A stretch of DNA of 64,000 nt from positions 1 to 64,000 of the forward strand of contig BDIU01000343.1 in the NCBI GenBank assembly GCA_002118135.1, read 5' to 3'. This stretch comes from Trebouxia sp. TZW2008. Its lineage: Eukaryota > Chlorophyta > Trebouxiophyceae > Trebouxiales > Trebouxiaceae. Positions 43,745 to 56,200 of this stretch are shown here, in pieces. A model generated the notes under the pieces. That model was not told the DNA's origin. It did no database searches and was given only the letters and a program-made list of their open reading frames with translations. Within the stretch, counting starts at the first letter, position 1. Every line of letters begins with the position of its first letter. Position numbers and translations under genes: made by a program.

Positions 43745-44498
43745 TCTCAGTCAATTCGCAGAACATCAGGGTAACTGAGAACCCTTTTCTGTGCACACAC
43801 CTTTGCTGCACACAGAGGTGTCAACATGTTCTCAGACCAAGCTGTATTGCGTTGTCAATGCTGCACAACGCCAGTGCACTGCTCTGGATGACTTAGCCAC
43901 ATCAGTGAACTAGATCTTCTCTTAATCTCATGTTTAAATCAAATGCAAACGAATACCAATTGGCCGAACTCAATCATTACAACAATCGATCAATGTTTCA
44001 TTCGGACAATGAATCCAATCAAATGAATCCAAGGAGGTTGCTGTTATGTGACGACAGATCAGCAGTAGCTAGTGGTTGTTTTTCCATTCATACAAGCAAC
44101 AGCAGATTTCGGTACACAAACGCTCTTTCACACGGGACGAATGTGACAGAACACCGTCACTACCATGTCATACATCCATACGTGATACAAGCTGACATCA
44201 CTCTTCTTCATTACTCATCATTCCATAATCATGTCTACTGATCATCAACCACCGGTGGTAATTCAACTCTCCCTTCCTCTGGATTTTACTAAAGGTACAA
44301 CCGCACATTCTGTACATGGCAGAGCTCTCACATAAGTGTGCATAATGTCCCATTAGCAGCACACTACGCATGGCATTGTACCTAGAGAAGAGCATCATCA
44401 CTTGGAACTCTAGACATTTGAGCCTAGGTTGTGTGTGCCAACTTGACACAGGTGAATGCTGATTTTGCTTCTCTGGTGTGCTTGGGCAGCAGATTTAG
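43745..44498. other. AT-rich intergenic sequence within the island
   Basis: About 750 bp with no recognised gene. Base composition is visibly more AT-rich than the flanking host genes. Expected to hold 3' sequence of the chromodomain remnant and of the minus-strand ORF that follows. Confidence 0.4.
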
Positions 44499-45068
44499 CT
44501 AGAAATGCTCGTCATAGGCAATGCGAGCAAATTCGCGCGCGTTCAACGTCCAATAATCCACCTCTGGGATACCACTAAGCAATTGGTTATCAAAACCCAA
44601 GCTGAGACGTTTGCCGTAGCTGTACAAGTCTGCCTTCACGCAGTGGTTTTCATTCAGGGTCTCCAGCGGTGGCAAATAGTTCAGGCTCAAATTGAGGTAA
44701 CGTACTAGTCTCGGAGAATTGGGCGACTCCTTCAGAAGTTCAGCTATCCGTGGGCTGATCTTCTCCCAGCTGGCTTGTATGCGGTTCAGCGAGACATCTA
44801 GCGCAAGTATCGTACGACAGCTATTGTGACTGCTTAAAAGGTCCACCAGCTTCCGCAAAACAGGCAGCGTCAGGTCGTTGTTTGACAAGTTCACCACTAT
44901 ACGGTCTGGGCCAGATCTGATGACTTGACTAGCCACCTCCTCAATTAGCTCTCCTAGTGTATCATTGGACAAAACTCGTTTGTGAACGTCGTTGCTGACG
45001 AGATCCTCCATGTATATGATTGACACCAGCGCCGAGCACGGAGCGTTGCTGTCAACAGTAAAATGCAT
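44499..45068 (-). CDS. Intronless LRR-like protein, unknown function
   Basis: A single uninterrupted 189-residue frame starting MHFTVDSNAP. The centre has leucine-rich repeats of the ribonuclease-inhibitor-like kind (RIVVNLSNNDLTLPVLRKLV, ILALDVSLNRIQ, VRYLNLSLNYLPPL). The lack of introns contrasts with every host gene in the window. The start codon lies only about 30-70 bp from the divergent ORF on the plus strand. I do not recognise a specific family; origin by transfer, retrocopying or carriage on a mobile element is inferred. Confidence 0.6.
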   Translation of the reverse strand: MHFTVDSNAPCSALVSIIYMEDLVSNDVHKRVLSNDTLGELIEEVASQVIRSGPDRIVVNLSNNDLTLPVLRKLVDLLSSHNSCRTILALDVSLNRIQASWEKISPRIAELLKESPNSPRLVRYLNLSLNYLPPLETLNENHCVKADLYSYGKRLSLGFDNQLLSGIPEVDYWTLNAREFARIAYDEHF

Positions 45069-45098
45069 AATTCGTCGCTTTTTTAATCTTGTTTATGA

Positions 45099-45964
45099 GC
45101 ACCATGCTCAAGGCCGTTCATAAAGCTTGACGCTTATGCCGATCAGCAAGGAGACCCTGGAGACACACTTCAGCTTGAACAGACTCCTGAATTTCGCCGC
45201 AGCGCCTGATCACTTTGGACTTCACAAAGGCTCTGTGTGGCATCCTTCAGTTCTGAGGACCAAGGTCAACCTTACTTGTTTGCAGAAAGCGACACTCATC
45301 TCCGCAAGCGTCTTTTGCTATTCGAAAGTGGTCATGAAGTCACAAAGAAAAACACCAATGGCATTCGCAATCGAAACCCTGGCGTGCCGGGATATTCAGA
45401 CTTGCAGATCGTGCTGTCACCACACGAGTCTCGAGAGGTGCTGCTAGGTCAAAGTGAGACAGCAAGGAGAAGTTCATACCAGACAGTCCGTACGTCCAGA
45501 AAGTGGTAAAGCAGCTCTCTGAATTTGTGGAAGATGGTCAGAAAGGGCATAGCACTCTTTATGACCTTGGTCGGCTGTTATATTTGACAGTACGCAGACT
45601 AGAAGCAGACGGCATCACGCCTTACTGGGATGCTGAGCAGCATCTCATCAAGTCGTTGCTTGACACAAGAAGTGCAGCCTCAATTCGTGAAGCTCTTGTA
45701 GGAGCTTTGTGTGTGTACCTCCACATACATGTGAACTTTGAGCCCTGTGACTTCTGCTGTTGGAGGCTTCTGAGCTACCTCGACCAGCTCCAAAAGCTGT
45801 TTTGCCCGTCTGGTGAGCTCTATTTGGTGATATCAGCTGCTGCGCCCTACAGAGCTAGCAGCAGCAAAGGCGTACAAAGCATGCTAGATTCTTGGCCTGC
45901 TGACGAAGTGAAGAAGCGTGTCACATTTCTGCCGTTGTGGCGAAAACAGCCTTCTGAGCAGTAA
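45099..45964 (+). pseudogene. Intronless deaminase-fold-like ORF, frameshifted
   Basis: Coding potential runs from about 45,099 to a stop at 45,964 but in more than one frame: one shift lies near 45,205 and another near 45,455-45,461. The C-terminal 153 residues are intact and contain YWDAEQHL (Glu codon 45,635-45,637) and, 38 residues later, FEPCDFCC (45,740-45,760). A [H/C/D]xE followed by PCxxC is the zinc site signature of cytidine deaminase-like proteins; here Asp replaces the usual His or Cys. The strands after it (ELYLVISAAAPY, VTFLPLW) fit the fold. Eukaryotic proteins of this kind are often related to bacterial polymorphic-toxin effector domains; whether this one is active or toxic is unknown. 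The shifts may be real decay or sequence errors. Confidence 0.5.
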
Positions 45965-46430
45965 GAGGGTTGCAGCATCCAAGTTGTGTTTTGGATGGCC
46001 CATCATTTGGCAGGTGTACAAGCCTATTGCAACAGGTTTTGAGAGCCTAGGAAGTTTCATTGAACAAGCTCATTGACACATATGTGCTTATTACTCCTAC
46101 TGCATTCCCTTCTAAATGCCGATACTTGTTGCTAGCATATCCACCTCCATTCGAGGTTGTGCAGCGTTTTGTGTCAAAACAAAAGCCTAAGTCTGTTCTT
46201 ATGTACCCTTGATATGCGTGCAATTCAGGGTGTTTACCGTGTTGCTTTATGTTTCATGAATGTGTTTTGAACTTCGAGTTCCTGTAACATATTGCACAGG
46301 AACCCATGCCCATGTATTGCGTTCTTTTGAATCCTAATGGCTAGTTCCATGTGCTCATGTTGCTGACTCAGCAATCCTGATGTAGCTACAGAAAAAACAC
46401 ACAGAATCTGGACAAATCCAGAAGTTATCA
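45965..46430. other. AT-rich spacer, no gene recognised
   Basis: Lies between the deaminase-like ORF and the second foldback copy. Should hold the 3' UTR of that ORF. No repeat or RNA seen. Confidence 0.4.
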
Positions 46431-46439
46431 AAAGTTTGT

Positions 46440-47045
46440 GATTTACAACAGGTTTTCTGGCCCAACTTCAGCAGAAACTGCATGCAGAATCTGTAGATTC
46501 AGCGCCACAGCACTATAGCGTCAGCGCCTGATCTCTGTGCGCTCTGCGTACAGTTGCCACTAGCTCTGCGTGCAGCAGAGCGTAAGTTTGAAATTGACTG
46601 AAGTTTAGAATCTCAGGGTCGTGTACAAGGGCAGCGCCGCAAGCGGTGTGAAAGCAGGGGGTGTGTGTGTGGGACTGCGACCCTGGATTTACTCGCAGTC
46701 CCACATACTCACAATCCCAACACTACCCTCCTGAAATTCAAAACTCTGACAAAGTCTGGATTCTGTCAAGGATGTCTGCTTCTCTGGGACTCTTGCTGCT
46801 CTTGCTACACTGCTACACTAATCACTAGAATTAAAGTAGTATCAGACAAGAATGACAACAGAAGCAGTAGGGTATTACATGGACAGACGACTACCTGTTT
46901 TCAGACAGTTGAGACCTAGCACTTGAAATTTCAAGGTTCAACTCATGCTCCCTCTGCTTAGTCATGAACATCCCCTGACATAACCATGACATAACCCTGC
47001 AAATGCTTACTAATAGCAGATGGTCAGTGGTCAGTGTTGCAAATA
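46440..47045. mobile_element. Second, truncated copy of the foldback element
   Basis: 46,440-46,560 matches the inner end of the left arm (GGTTTTCTGGCCCAACTTC, CAGAAACTGC(A/G)TGCAG) and continues into the same spacer (GTGTACAAGGGCAGCGC). 46,830-47,045 matches the outer half of the right arm (TATTACATGGACAGA, AACCATGACATAACCCTGCAAATGCT). The arms are more diverged and shorter than in the first copy. Confidence 0.75.
46669..46704. other. Perfect 12-bp hairpin in the foldback spacer
   Basis: GTGGGACTGCGA, 12-nt loop, TCGCAGTCCCAC. The stem extends by a few more pairs on the outside. It replaces the tRNA-like segment found at the same place in the first copy. Confidence 0.85.
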
Positions 47046-47283
47046 CATCGCAAAAATTTAAAGTCAGCAGCACGACAAACACTGACAAAAGGAAGCAAGC
47101 CGTTGCACACACAAGCAGAAAGGACGGGGCAAGCTGTGTGCTACGAGCTTGATCATAGTTTCTCATTGACTCGCAAACTGCCACCATGAAACACATACCT
47201 AGGTGACAAGAATGCTGTGCAACATGTTAACAAAACAATCATAAGCGCGCCTACACAAAATCACCTGCAACTGCTATCTAGCT

Positions 47284-50200
47284 CTATGCTGCTTGCAAGT
47301 GCTTGTTTGAACGCTGAGTTTGGTCTGTCATGCTAGCTCTACTGCTTTTTCCACTCACATCATCTGGGTCTGACCATTCATAGTTGTAAATATACTTCTG
47401 CCTGCCTACATCATCCAAATAGGCCATGGCCAATGGATCCTGTTGTTCTAGCAACGGTGCATTTTGTCTGACCAGCTTTCGTGCTGCATGTAGTAGTTTG
47501 TTAGGGCGCCATTTGGTGCCTTTGTTCAGTTGACACATCTGTTCAAGCCCCTTGTTCATGAGTGCTATCAGGGTTTCTGACTGGGTGGCTACGGCTTCCA
47601 AGCCGGGAAACCGTTCTGAGCCAAAACGGTGACTCAACCAGATCCATAGCGACATGACCTGCATGACAGACATGGCAAATGTTTCAGTGTTGGTCATGTC
47701 ATGAGGTCTATCAGGGGTTTCTGATGGGGTGGCTACAGCTTCCAAACCAGTGAAACGATCTAATCCAAATCGATGACTCAACCAGATCCACAGCGACATG
47801 ACCTGCATGACAGAAAATAGGTTACTTCTGATTACGTCATGATGTCTATGAGAGTCTTTGACTGAGTTCCAAGCCTGGAAATCTTTCTGAGCCAAAGCGA
47901 TGACTCAACCAAATCTATAGCGAGATGACCTGCATGACAGACATGGCATATGGATCAATTTGGTGTTGTCATGATGTCCATAAGGGCTTCTGATTGGACA
48001 GCTAAAGCTTCCAAGCCAGGACTTTTCTCTGGGCCAAAGCAATGACTCAACCAAGCCCACAAGGATGACCTGCATGCCAGAGTTGGTTCATGTGTTCATT
48101 TCCATTATGTCATGATATCTGTGAGGGCTTCTGACTGAGTTGCTACGTCTTCCAAGCTAGAAATCTCTTTGAGTCAAAGCAGTAAACTCAGTTAAATCCA
48201 CACAGACATGATCTGCATGGCAGGCGTGGGAAAAAGTGGCGTGCATCATGGCATGCACAGATATCAGGTACAAGACATATTGGCAGGGTCAATCTTCCGC
48301 TGGCTTGCTTGTTGGGTTATTGACATCAAGACAATGTGCCATGATGGCTCACTTGTGATCTGGCATGTACTGCTTCATTGTTGGATTGTTGCTTGGCACC
48401 TTCCAGAGTTGTGCAGACTTACGTCGTTGGGAGAGAGGCAATCAAGGTCTCTATAGCACATAAAAGATGTTTCACGCAGTCAGCACGATCACATTCTGGC
48501 AATGTGATGAACGCAAATGCTGCAACAGTAAGGTGCACACAAGCATCATGACAGGCCAGCTGCTGTCACGGTGCCATCAGGCCAGCTGCCTCCAATTGTG
48601 TGCTTTCAATTGCTGCAGCATCTGTCCTGACTGGGCAAGGCTTCTTTTGATTTGTGTACGGGAGTCACAGCTCCTCATAGGGTTGCTCAGCTCAAGGCAG
48701 CACCACACTGTCCAAGAGGGTGCGTTGCAAGGCACATCCTTGTCATGATAGTCATGATAGTCAAGGAGACAGGCTTCCTGACAATGCCAACAGAGAAGAC
48801 AAGCAATGATTGCCTCATGGACTGAAGAGGTAAAGAAGGCGTTGACTGAGATGAAGCTAGCAAGCTTGACTTTACTGGATGTGTTGCTTCTACATGTTGC
48901 AGCTCTTCAGCTGTGAGGGGGGCTTGGGTTTGGGAGGGCTATGACCAGGGGGGAGGGTAGGCCCTGTGAAGAACAAGAGGCACAATGCAGCCAAACACCT
49001 CAAGCAAGAAGCAGTGCAAGCTTTCACCTGGTGTGTTACCTCAACATGTCGCAGCGCTTCAGCTGTGAGGGTACTGAGGTAGGGAGCGATGTGGCAACAG
49101 GGGGGGTCAGGCACTTCTTATTGCCCCGTTGGCAAAGTTTGCCTGAGCAGCAAGCAGAACAAAGGAATGCAAACTGTACCTGGTGTGTTGCCTCAACATG
49201 CCGCAGCTCCTCAGCAGTGAGGGGTACCCGGGTGGGGAGCGCTATGACCAGGGGGGAGGGTAGGCCCTGTGAGTAGCGCGATGCAAAGTGCAACAGAGCA
49301 GCTGCCTGGCGCGCGTCCCTGAGATTTGCTGGCGCCATTGCAAAGTCAAACCTGCAAAGCATGCACAGCATCACGTGGTCAAAAGAGTCATGGCAAAGTG
49401 ATTGGGGGTCATGGGAGACAACCCCAGGGCAGTGGGGCAAATGCCTGTTGACCGTACCTGATATGTAGTGTTGCCATGACAAAATCAGATCTGCACAGCA
49501 TGCAAAGCATTACACATGAATCAAGACGACAAAGCTGACCTTGCACAAAATGCATAGCACTTGAGCTTTGCAACCCTGCATGTGTGGCATTGTGCATCAC
49601 TGAGTCAACCAGATCCTATCCCAAATCCGTCATTCTGCTTCAATAGCAGCATCTAGTCAGAGCCAGTCAGAGGCAAGACCGACCTGTCTTCCAGACTGAG
49701 GTTCTCCAGGCGCTCCAGCAACTTTGCTATCTGCATGATGCCATCCTGACGGCAGAAGAAGAAGAGCCCGCCAAGCTTGGCTTCTGCGCTGAACCTGTGC
49801 AGTAATGTTGCAAAGCTGTCTTGTGGCACCTGCAAGCAAAACAATCAGTCTCACTGCCTTCTAGGCAGGCATTGCCTGCTGTTAAGTTGATGCTGCCCTT
49901 ACGTGCAAGTTGGCAAGGGAAGCTGCATGCATGCACATGCACACATACATGAAATCGCATGCTAGTTGGGCTCAAAGGCCATACTCAATATGTATGGCCA
50001 CCAAGCTGCATGCATGTAAACAACTTCCGTAAGGCTTTCAAGGCTTGCTTTTGATGCAGCAATTTTTAAATATCATGTCCAATATGAATGGCTTAGGTTA
50101 GCACATGATCAAACTGGTTGGAGACAGTTGATTGCTTCTGTACGTACCTATTACAGAAGCCTGCTGATCCTGCCTAGCCCACATTTACAATGAGCAAATG

Positions 50201-53200
50201 AATGGATGAACGTTTAAATAAGCAGACATAGCAAAGCATCAAGGTGCACAGCAAGATACCAAATGCAAGGCCAAGGCAGTGTTACCTTCTCCATGCAGCT
50301 AACCAAGATTGTGCTGTGCAAATAGATCTATGGGATGCAAATAACATCCAAGGTTGCCTGTTGGTGAATGCACAACAGGAATCAGAGCATCAATGTGAGA
50401 AAGCATGCAATCTTCTTGCTGATGACTGCAGTTGCCTAACGTGACGTCAGCTGAGCCACAAAAACGGCCACTGCACTGCATAAAAATGCAGCTGATTGTG
50501 TCCTTGCCCACAATGATGCACAAAAACAGCATCGATATGATCCGCGCACAGACTACTCACAAAAGATTTCGTTATGCCGCCTAGCAGAATCAACGTTTCT
50601 GCTCTACTAGTCCACACCTGACCAGCTAGAAGCGCAAGACATTGACACTCAGGGAAGAGACCAGCAGCAGGTGTGCTGAGCTGATCTGGCAACATTTGCA
50701 TCAAAGCAAAGCATGAGCGATGTTACTCATCATGTCCCCCATAGTGACCAGCTCAAAGCTTACAATGCTGGCACTCAGAGGTTTCTTTTTAGCTTTGAAT
50801 TTGTTCTCTTCTCTATTCGTCTGATGCTTTCACTGGGTTTCTTGTTTCTGCTGTCCCATACCTGACTAGCTAGAAGCACAAGATGCTGGAACTCAGGGAA
50901 CAAACCGGCAGCTGGTGTGCTGAGCTGATCCGGTTACATTTTTATCAGTCCAAAGCATGAGCGCTGCAGCTCATCTTATTGTCACACACCTGACCAGCTA
51001 GAATAGACCAGCAGCAGGGCTGCTGAGCTGATCCAGGCAGTTGCATCAAAGCAAAGCATGAGCGTTGCTACTCATCATGTTGTCACATACCTGACCAGCT
51101 AAAAGCTCAAGATGCTGGAATTCAGGGAAGAGACCAGCAGCAGGGCTGCTGAGCCGATCCAAGGGCATGTTGACAGCTTCAAGCACTCGGGGCAAGTCTC
51201 CAGGTTTCCTGGTGCCTACGAAGCCCTTTGGATAGATGCTGCTACGCCTACCAGCACGGCCTACAAATGAAAACAGCACAATTTCAGCAGCAGCACTTTT
51301 GGGCAGCACTTTTGAATGCCATGCAAGAAGCTGCTGGTGAGATAGCGCTGAATGCCTGCATAGGAAAACAGCCTGCATGAGTACAAACATAGCAGCAGGG
51401 TTTGAAAGGTCTCCCAAGAAGGATGCAGTGCCTATAAAGCCCTTGGGATGGATGCTGCTGCGCCTGCCAGCACGGCCTGCGTATCAAGACAGCACAGTTT
51501 TTAGCAGCAAGTATGTATAGCCTTGATAAAGCTCTCAAAATACAATACATCATCTGATGCTGCTGCGCCTGCCAGCACAGCCTACGTATCAAGGCAGCGT
51601 AGTGCTGAGCAGCTGCTATAGAATTTGCCTGATACCAGTGTTCAGGAGGCTTCAATGCACACTGATACACGTAAGCAGCACAAGGCAATGTCAAGTGGTC
51701 AAGATCAAAACAGGCAGGCTCCTCAAGATTGAAGAAGGGGCAGGCTGTCCTTGGCAGACTTGGCTTACCAGCAATCTGCTTGATTTGAGATGGTGAGACA
51801 GGGATTGGGTCCTTGCCATCTGTTTTCTGGACCTTGTGAAAGATGATTCGGCGAATGTTGAGGTTGAGGCCCATTCCGACAGCGTCTGACGCCACCAAGA
51901 TGTCGTAGCCATTGTTAGGCTCGTTGAAGAGCTCCGCCTGATTTCGTCGCATCTCTGGCGGCAGGGCGCCATAAATGACACAGCACTTGTGGCCGGTCCG
52001 CCGCTCGATTTCCGTTTTGATGTCGAAGATGTCCCGCCGAGAGAACGCCACGACGCAATCGCCGGGCTGAACGCTGCTGTAGTCAGGCGTCAACGAGTTG
52101 TCCTCAACTTCGAGCTGGGTGAAGCGGTCGTAGTTCATGACGGTGAGCGGCTCCCGCATATCATCGCACATTTGCTTGACGAGGGGCAAGGCGGAAGCAT
52201 CGCCGCAGAGGTGGATTTCGTTGGCCGGCACGCCTTGCAGCGCCCTCGTCCACGCCCAGCCTCGTTGATCATCACCAATCATCTGCAGAAGCGGCCAAGC
52301 TGTTGCAACCTAAGCTGTATGTCATTGTGATAGCAGCTTGAAGGCACAGGCCCCAGGGCTTTGAAAAGGCAGAGGCTGAGGGTGGCACCAAAGCTGCTGT
52401 ACAGATTTGGCCTGCGATGAGTCTGCCAGAAGCCATTGCAACCAAAAACTCAAGCACTACCATTGTTAACAAAACCCCATTGTGTGTCAGGCAGACCACG
52501 CTTGTGGACTGTGAGGATACCTGGATCTCATCGATGACCGCACAGTCCCACTGCTTGGTTGTGCTGACCATTTCAATGGTGCAGGACACATGCCTTGCTC
52601 CTGCCAGCATTTGCCTCTCTTGCCCAGTGATCAAGTTGCAGTGAATGCCCTGCAACACAATGAACACTGCTTGCTTACACACAATGTCACATGCAGCAGC
52701 GCACTGTGTAAGCTCCAGTTGAGATGCAGCACATCAATGCGTGTGATGCAGATAAAAGTGGCCTGGCTGGCTGCATGCTGAGTGCTGTTGATGTATACAG
52801 GCCACCTTTATTCTGGTAAAGTATGAGAACTTGATCATGATGGCCCAACATGGGCAATCAAGGCCAGTTGTTGCTATAGCAGATTTTCACTGTTTGCGCA
52901 TTCATAGATCTGCTGGCCTGAAAAGCTTGGGAATGTTTACGAGCTTGCACATTGTGCAGATTTGTCACTTAAAATGCTGACCACAGCATCTGCAGCAGGT
53001 CTCATTTGGCAACACAAGTTGATGCGAGTTTGCCTATGTGCCAAGTCTAGACATACTGCATGCAAAAGGAAAACTTTGATTACAGGCAAACTCTGCAAGG
53101 CATCTTGTGCTGTATACATGCTAGCTGGCACTTTGCCAAAAATTGTAGTAAACGTTGTTAGCTTTGAAGATTCACGATGGCCTACCTCCTGATTGACGGA

Positions 53201-56200
53201 GTCAAACACCTCCATGGCCAACAGCCGCAAAGGACCACAGTACAGGCCTGTCTCAGCCTCCTTCATAGCCTGCAATAGCCACAGTTCAGGAAATGCATGG
53301 CAGGAAGACCATTGCAGAGAGCGGTGATAGGGAGACACGCTGCAGGAGGCACATTGCAGAAAACACATGACAGGAAATACATGCACTAGTCCAGCACTGG
53401 TGCTCAACATGTGTGCCTTGGGAAGATGCACTGATGAGATAAGCTGACCTGAAAAGAGCAAAGCAGTGACGTGCCAAGTCAAGAAAACGAGCGCCACATG
53501 TCACTGAGCATGCTTGCTGCACAGCGTGTTGCTGCTCCAGCCTTGGGCAAATTCTGCTTGCATGAGGCAAACAAGAACATCTCTGAGCAGCCACAGAGAA
53601 GCAGCACTGTGCCAGCCATTGGCAACAAGCCTTTTACACAAGCACTTCATGAAAACCAGAGCGCAAGCGTGCAGAAAAGCAGCATACCTTCAGTGCCTGA
53701 TATGTCTTGCCACTGTTTGTTGGCCCTGCATGGTAGATGATTTTGCGCTGCAGTGCTCTTGCAACAGGATACCAAAGATGTGACGCCCTCATGTCAACAG
53801 TCTGTACCCGTGTCCTGCAAACAAGCATGTACATATATACAGCTCCTGGGCTGCTTCAGGAAACCATTTTGATGGCTCAAAGTCAAAATGCATTGTTGAC
53901 CAAACATGCAGCAGGCCCTCTACAAGCACAAGTGTGAATGAGACTTGAAAATGTGCATCCTGAGAGCTATTAGGCAAAATGCTGATGCAAAGATGAAAGT
54001 CCTACAGTACCAGTCACTGGAAGGGCAAGTGTGTGCCAGAACAGGACAATTTTTCATCAACATTGCCTTGGACATACACAAACATTGTCTGTAGGACAGG
54101 GTTCTCACTCACACCAATGGCCAAACGCTTTGACACAATGTCTGCCAGCATTGCTGCCCATCGTGGTGCAAGGAAAAGCCACCTGTATGACTGCAGGTCT
54201 GCGCTGTGATTACTGACCACACACTCAGCAAACAGGCTGCTGATCCACACTCATGCAGTGTATCAACATTGCTGCCTGTTGTGGTGCTGAGTCAAGGCTG
54301 AATCACCTGTATGACTGCAAGTCTTTGCTGTAATTGCTGACCACATACTCAGCAAACAGCCCAAACAGAGCATCTTGCGAGGCAACCCCAACTGCGGTGT
54401 TTGTGAAGGTCTCAACGAGCTCTGGACTGACTGCCTTGAATAGGAAAGCTTCCAGTTCAACGCTGGCCTTGTAGAAAAGCTGCAGCAAAAGAGATTGAAC
54501 ATGAGGAAGGCAAAACAATATGCTTATCTACAAATACAATTTGTGAAGTTCTTAACAAATTTTGGAGTGACTGCCTTGAACAGAAACATTTCCCGTTCGA
54601 CGCTGGCTTTGTAGAAGAGCTGCAGCATAAGAAATTGAAAATGAGGAAGGCAGTATGATATGCTCAACAGCAAACACAAATTGTGAAGTTCCTGGCAGAA
54701 TTTGGAGTGGCTGTCTTGAACAGAAACGCCTCCAGTTCAATGCTGTCTTTGAAGAAAAGCTGCAGCACAAGATACTGAAAATGGGGAAGGCATTTATAGA
54801 CCTAATGACAAGCACCATTTGTGAAGGTCTTGACGAGCTCTGGACTGACTGCCTTGAAAAGGAAAGCTTCCATAATGACGCTGGCCTTGAACAAAAGCTG
54901 CAGAATGAGGAAATGAAGTTGCAGAAGGCATTACACCATGCATGTTGATGACTACAGACATTTGATACATGTGATACACGACGCTTTGAGAGGCAACTTG
55001 TTCGCATACACTTTGCGCAGAATGACTCGAGATCTCGCAGATACGAGGTCAGCGGCTACTGATGTCATGCTTGTGAGTCAGCGGTGCACAATACTTGTTT
55101 GAAATCTAGCTGGGCCATGAGACCTCTCTGACAGGCATGCAAACGATGCGATGATGCTGAACAATTGACACCTGAGAGTTTATGTGTGCTGCACATCATT
55201 CACGTGTATCCAAGGTGCTCACCTAAGAGATGACACACAGTGCCAGAGATTAACCTTGCACGCTCATAAGTAATGCACACCTGATGACTGGCAGACGAAG
55301 CCAGTCACTTAACAGGAATGTTGTACAGCATGTCATGCACATGAGTCAACGGTGCACACCTGAGAGTTGACATACAGTGCCAGGGACTGATCCTGCAAGC
55401 TCATGAAACAACAATGCAAACCCAAACATAAGCTCACAGCGCCAGTGATTCTGCATGCACATAAGTCAATGGTGCACACCTGAGAGTTGACATACAGTGC
55501 CAGGGACTGATCCTGAACAGCAGCGCTGCCTTGCAAGGCAGTCAGAAGGCGTCTGATGCCTCTGACGCTCTCCTTGCTCAAGTTCAGTGACTTCACAGGC
55601 GTGTTGTGATGCATGTCATGGGCATAAGTCAACTGGGCACACAAGCTCTGACCATCTTTTGACCCAAAGTCAGTCACTTCACAGGCGTGTTGCGGTGTAT
55701 GTCACTCACATGAGTCAAAAGTGCACACCTGAGAGTTGACATACAGTGCCAGAGACTGATCCTGAACAGCAGCGCTGCCTTTGAAGGCAGTCATATGGCT
55801 TCTGATGGCTCTGACACTCTCCCTACTCAAAGTTATTGACTTTGCAGGCATGTTGTCTTTGAGGCTCTGATAAGAGGGCAGCTGGAACTGCCCCTGTGCC
55901 TCAGTGCCCTGCCCGTCTGCCCTGCCCTCTGCACCAGCCCTCCTGGAGACAGTGGCTTCACGCTGCGACCTCTGCTTCCTGCCCCTGCTTGGTGAGTCAT
56001 CATGAGCCATGTGACTGCTGCTGGAAGTGGTTTCTGAAGCCGAGTCAGCAGCTGAGGTAGATGCTGGAATGCTTGATGCTGAGTCATTGACACCGGCCAG
56101 GCTGCCACTACTGCTTTTGCTGCCAGTGCTGGTGTTGCTTCTATCAGCTGTGGTGGGTCTGTCAAAACTAGCAGCCATGCTTTGGTCTGGATCCTGTGTA

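Noticed and set aside
41776..47045. A single intact LTR retrotransposon with repeats at 42.6-43.2 kb and 46.4-47.0 kb as LTRs
   Set aside because: The chromodomain would then lie next to the 5' LTR with no gag, reverse transcriptase or integrase core, and both repeat copies have inverted arms with a shared spacer, which fits a foldback element better. Not fully excluded.
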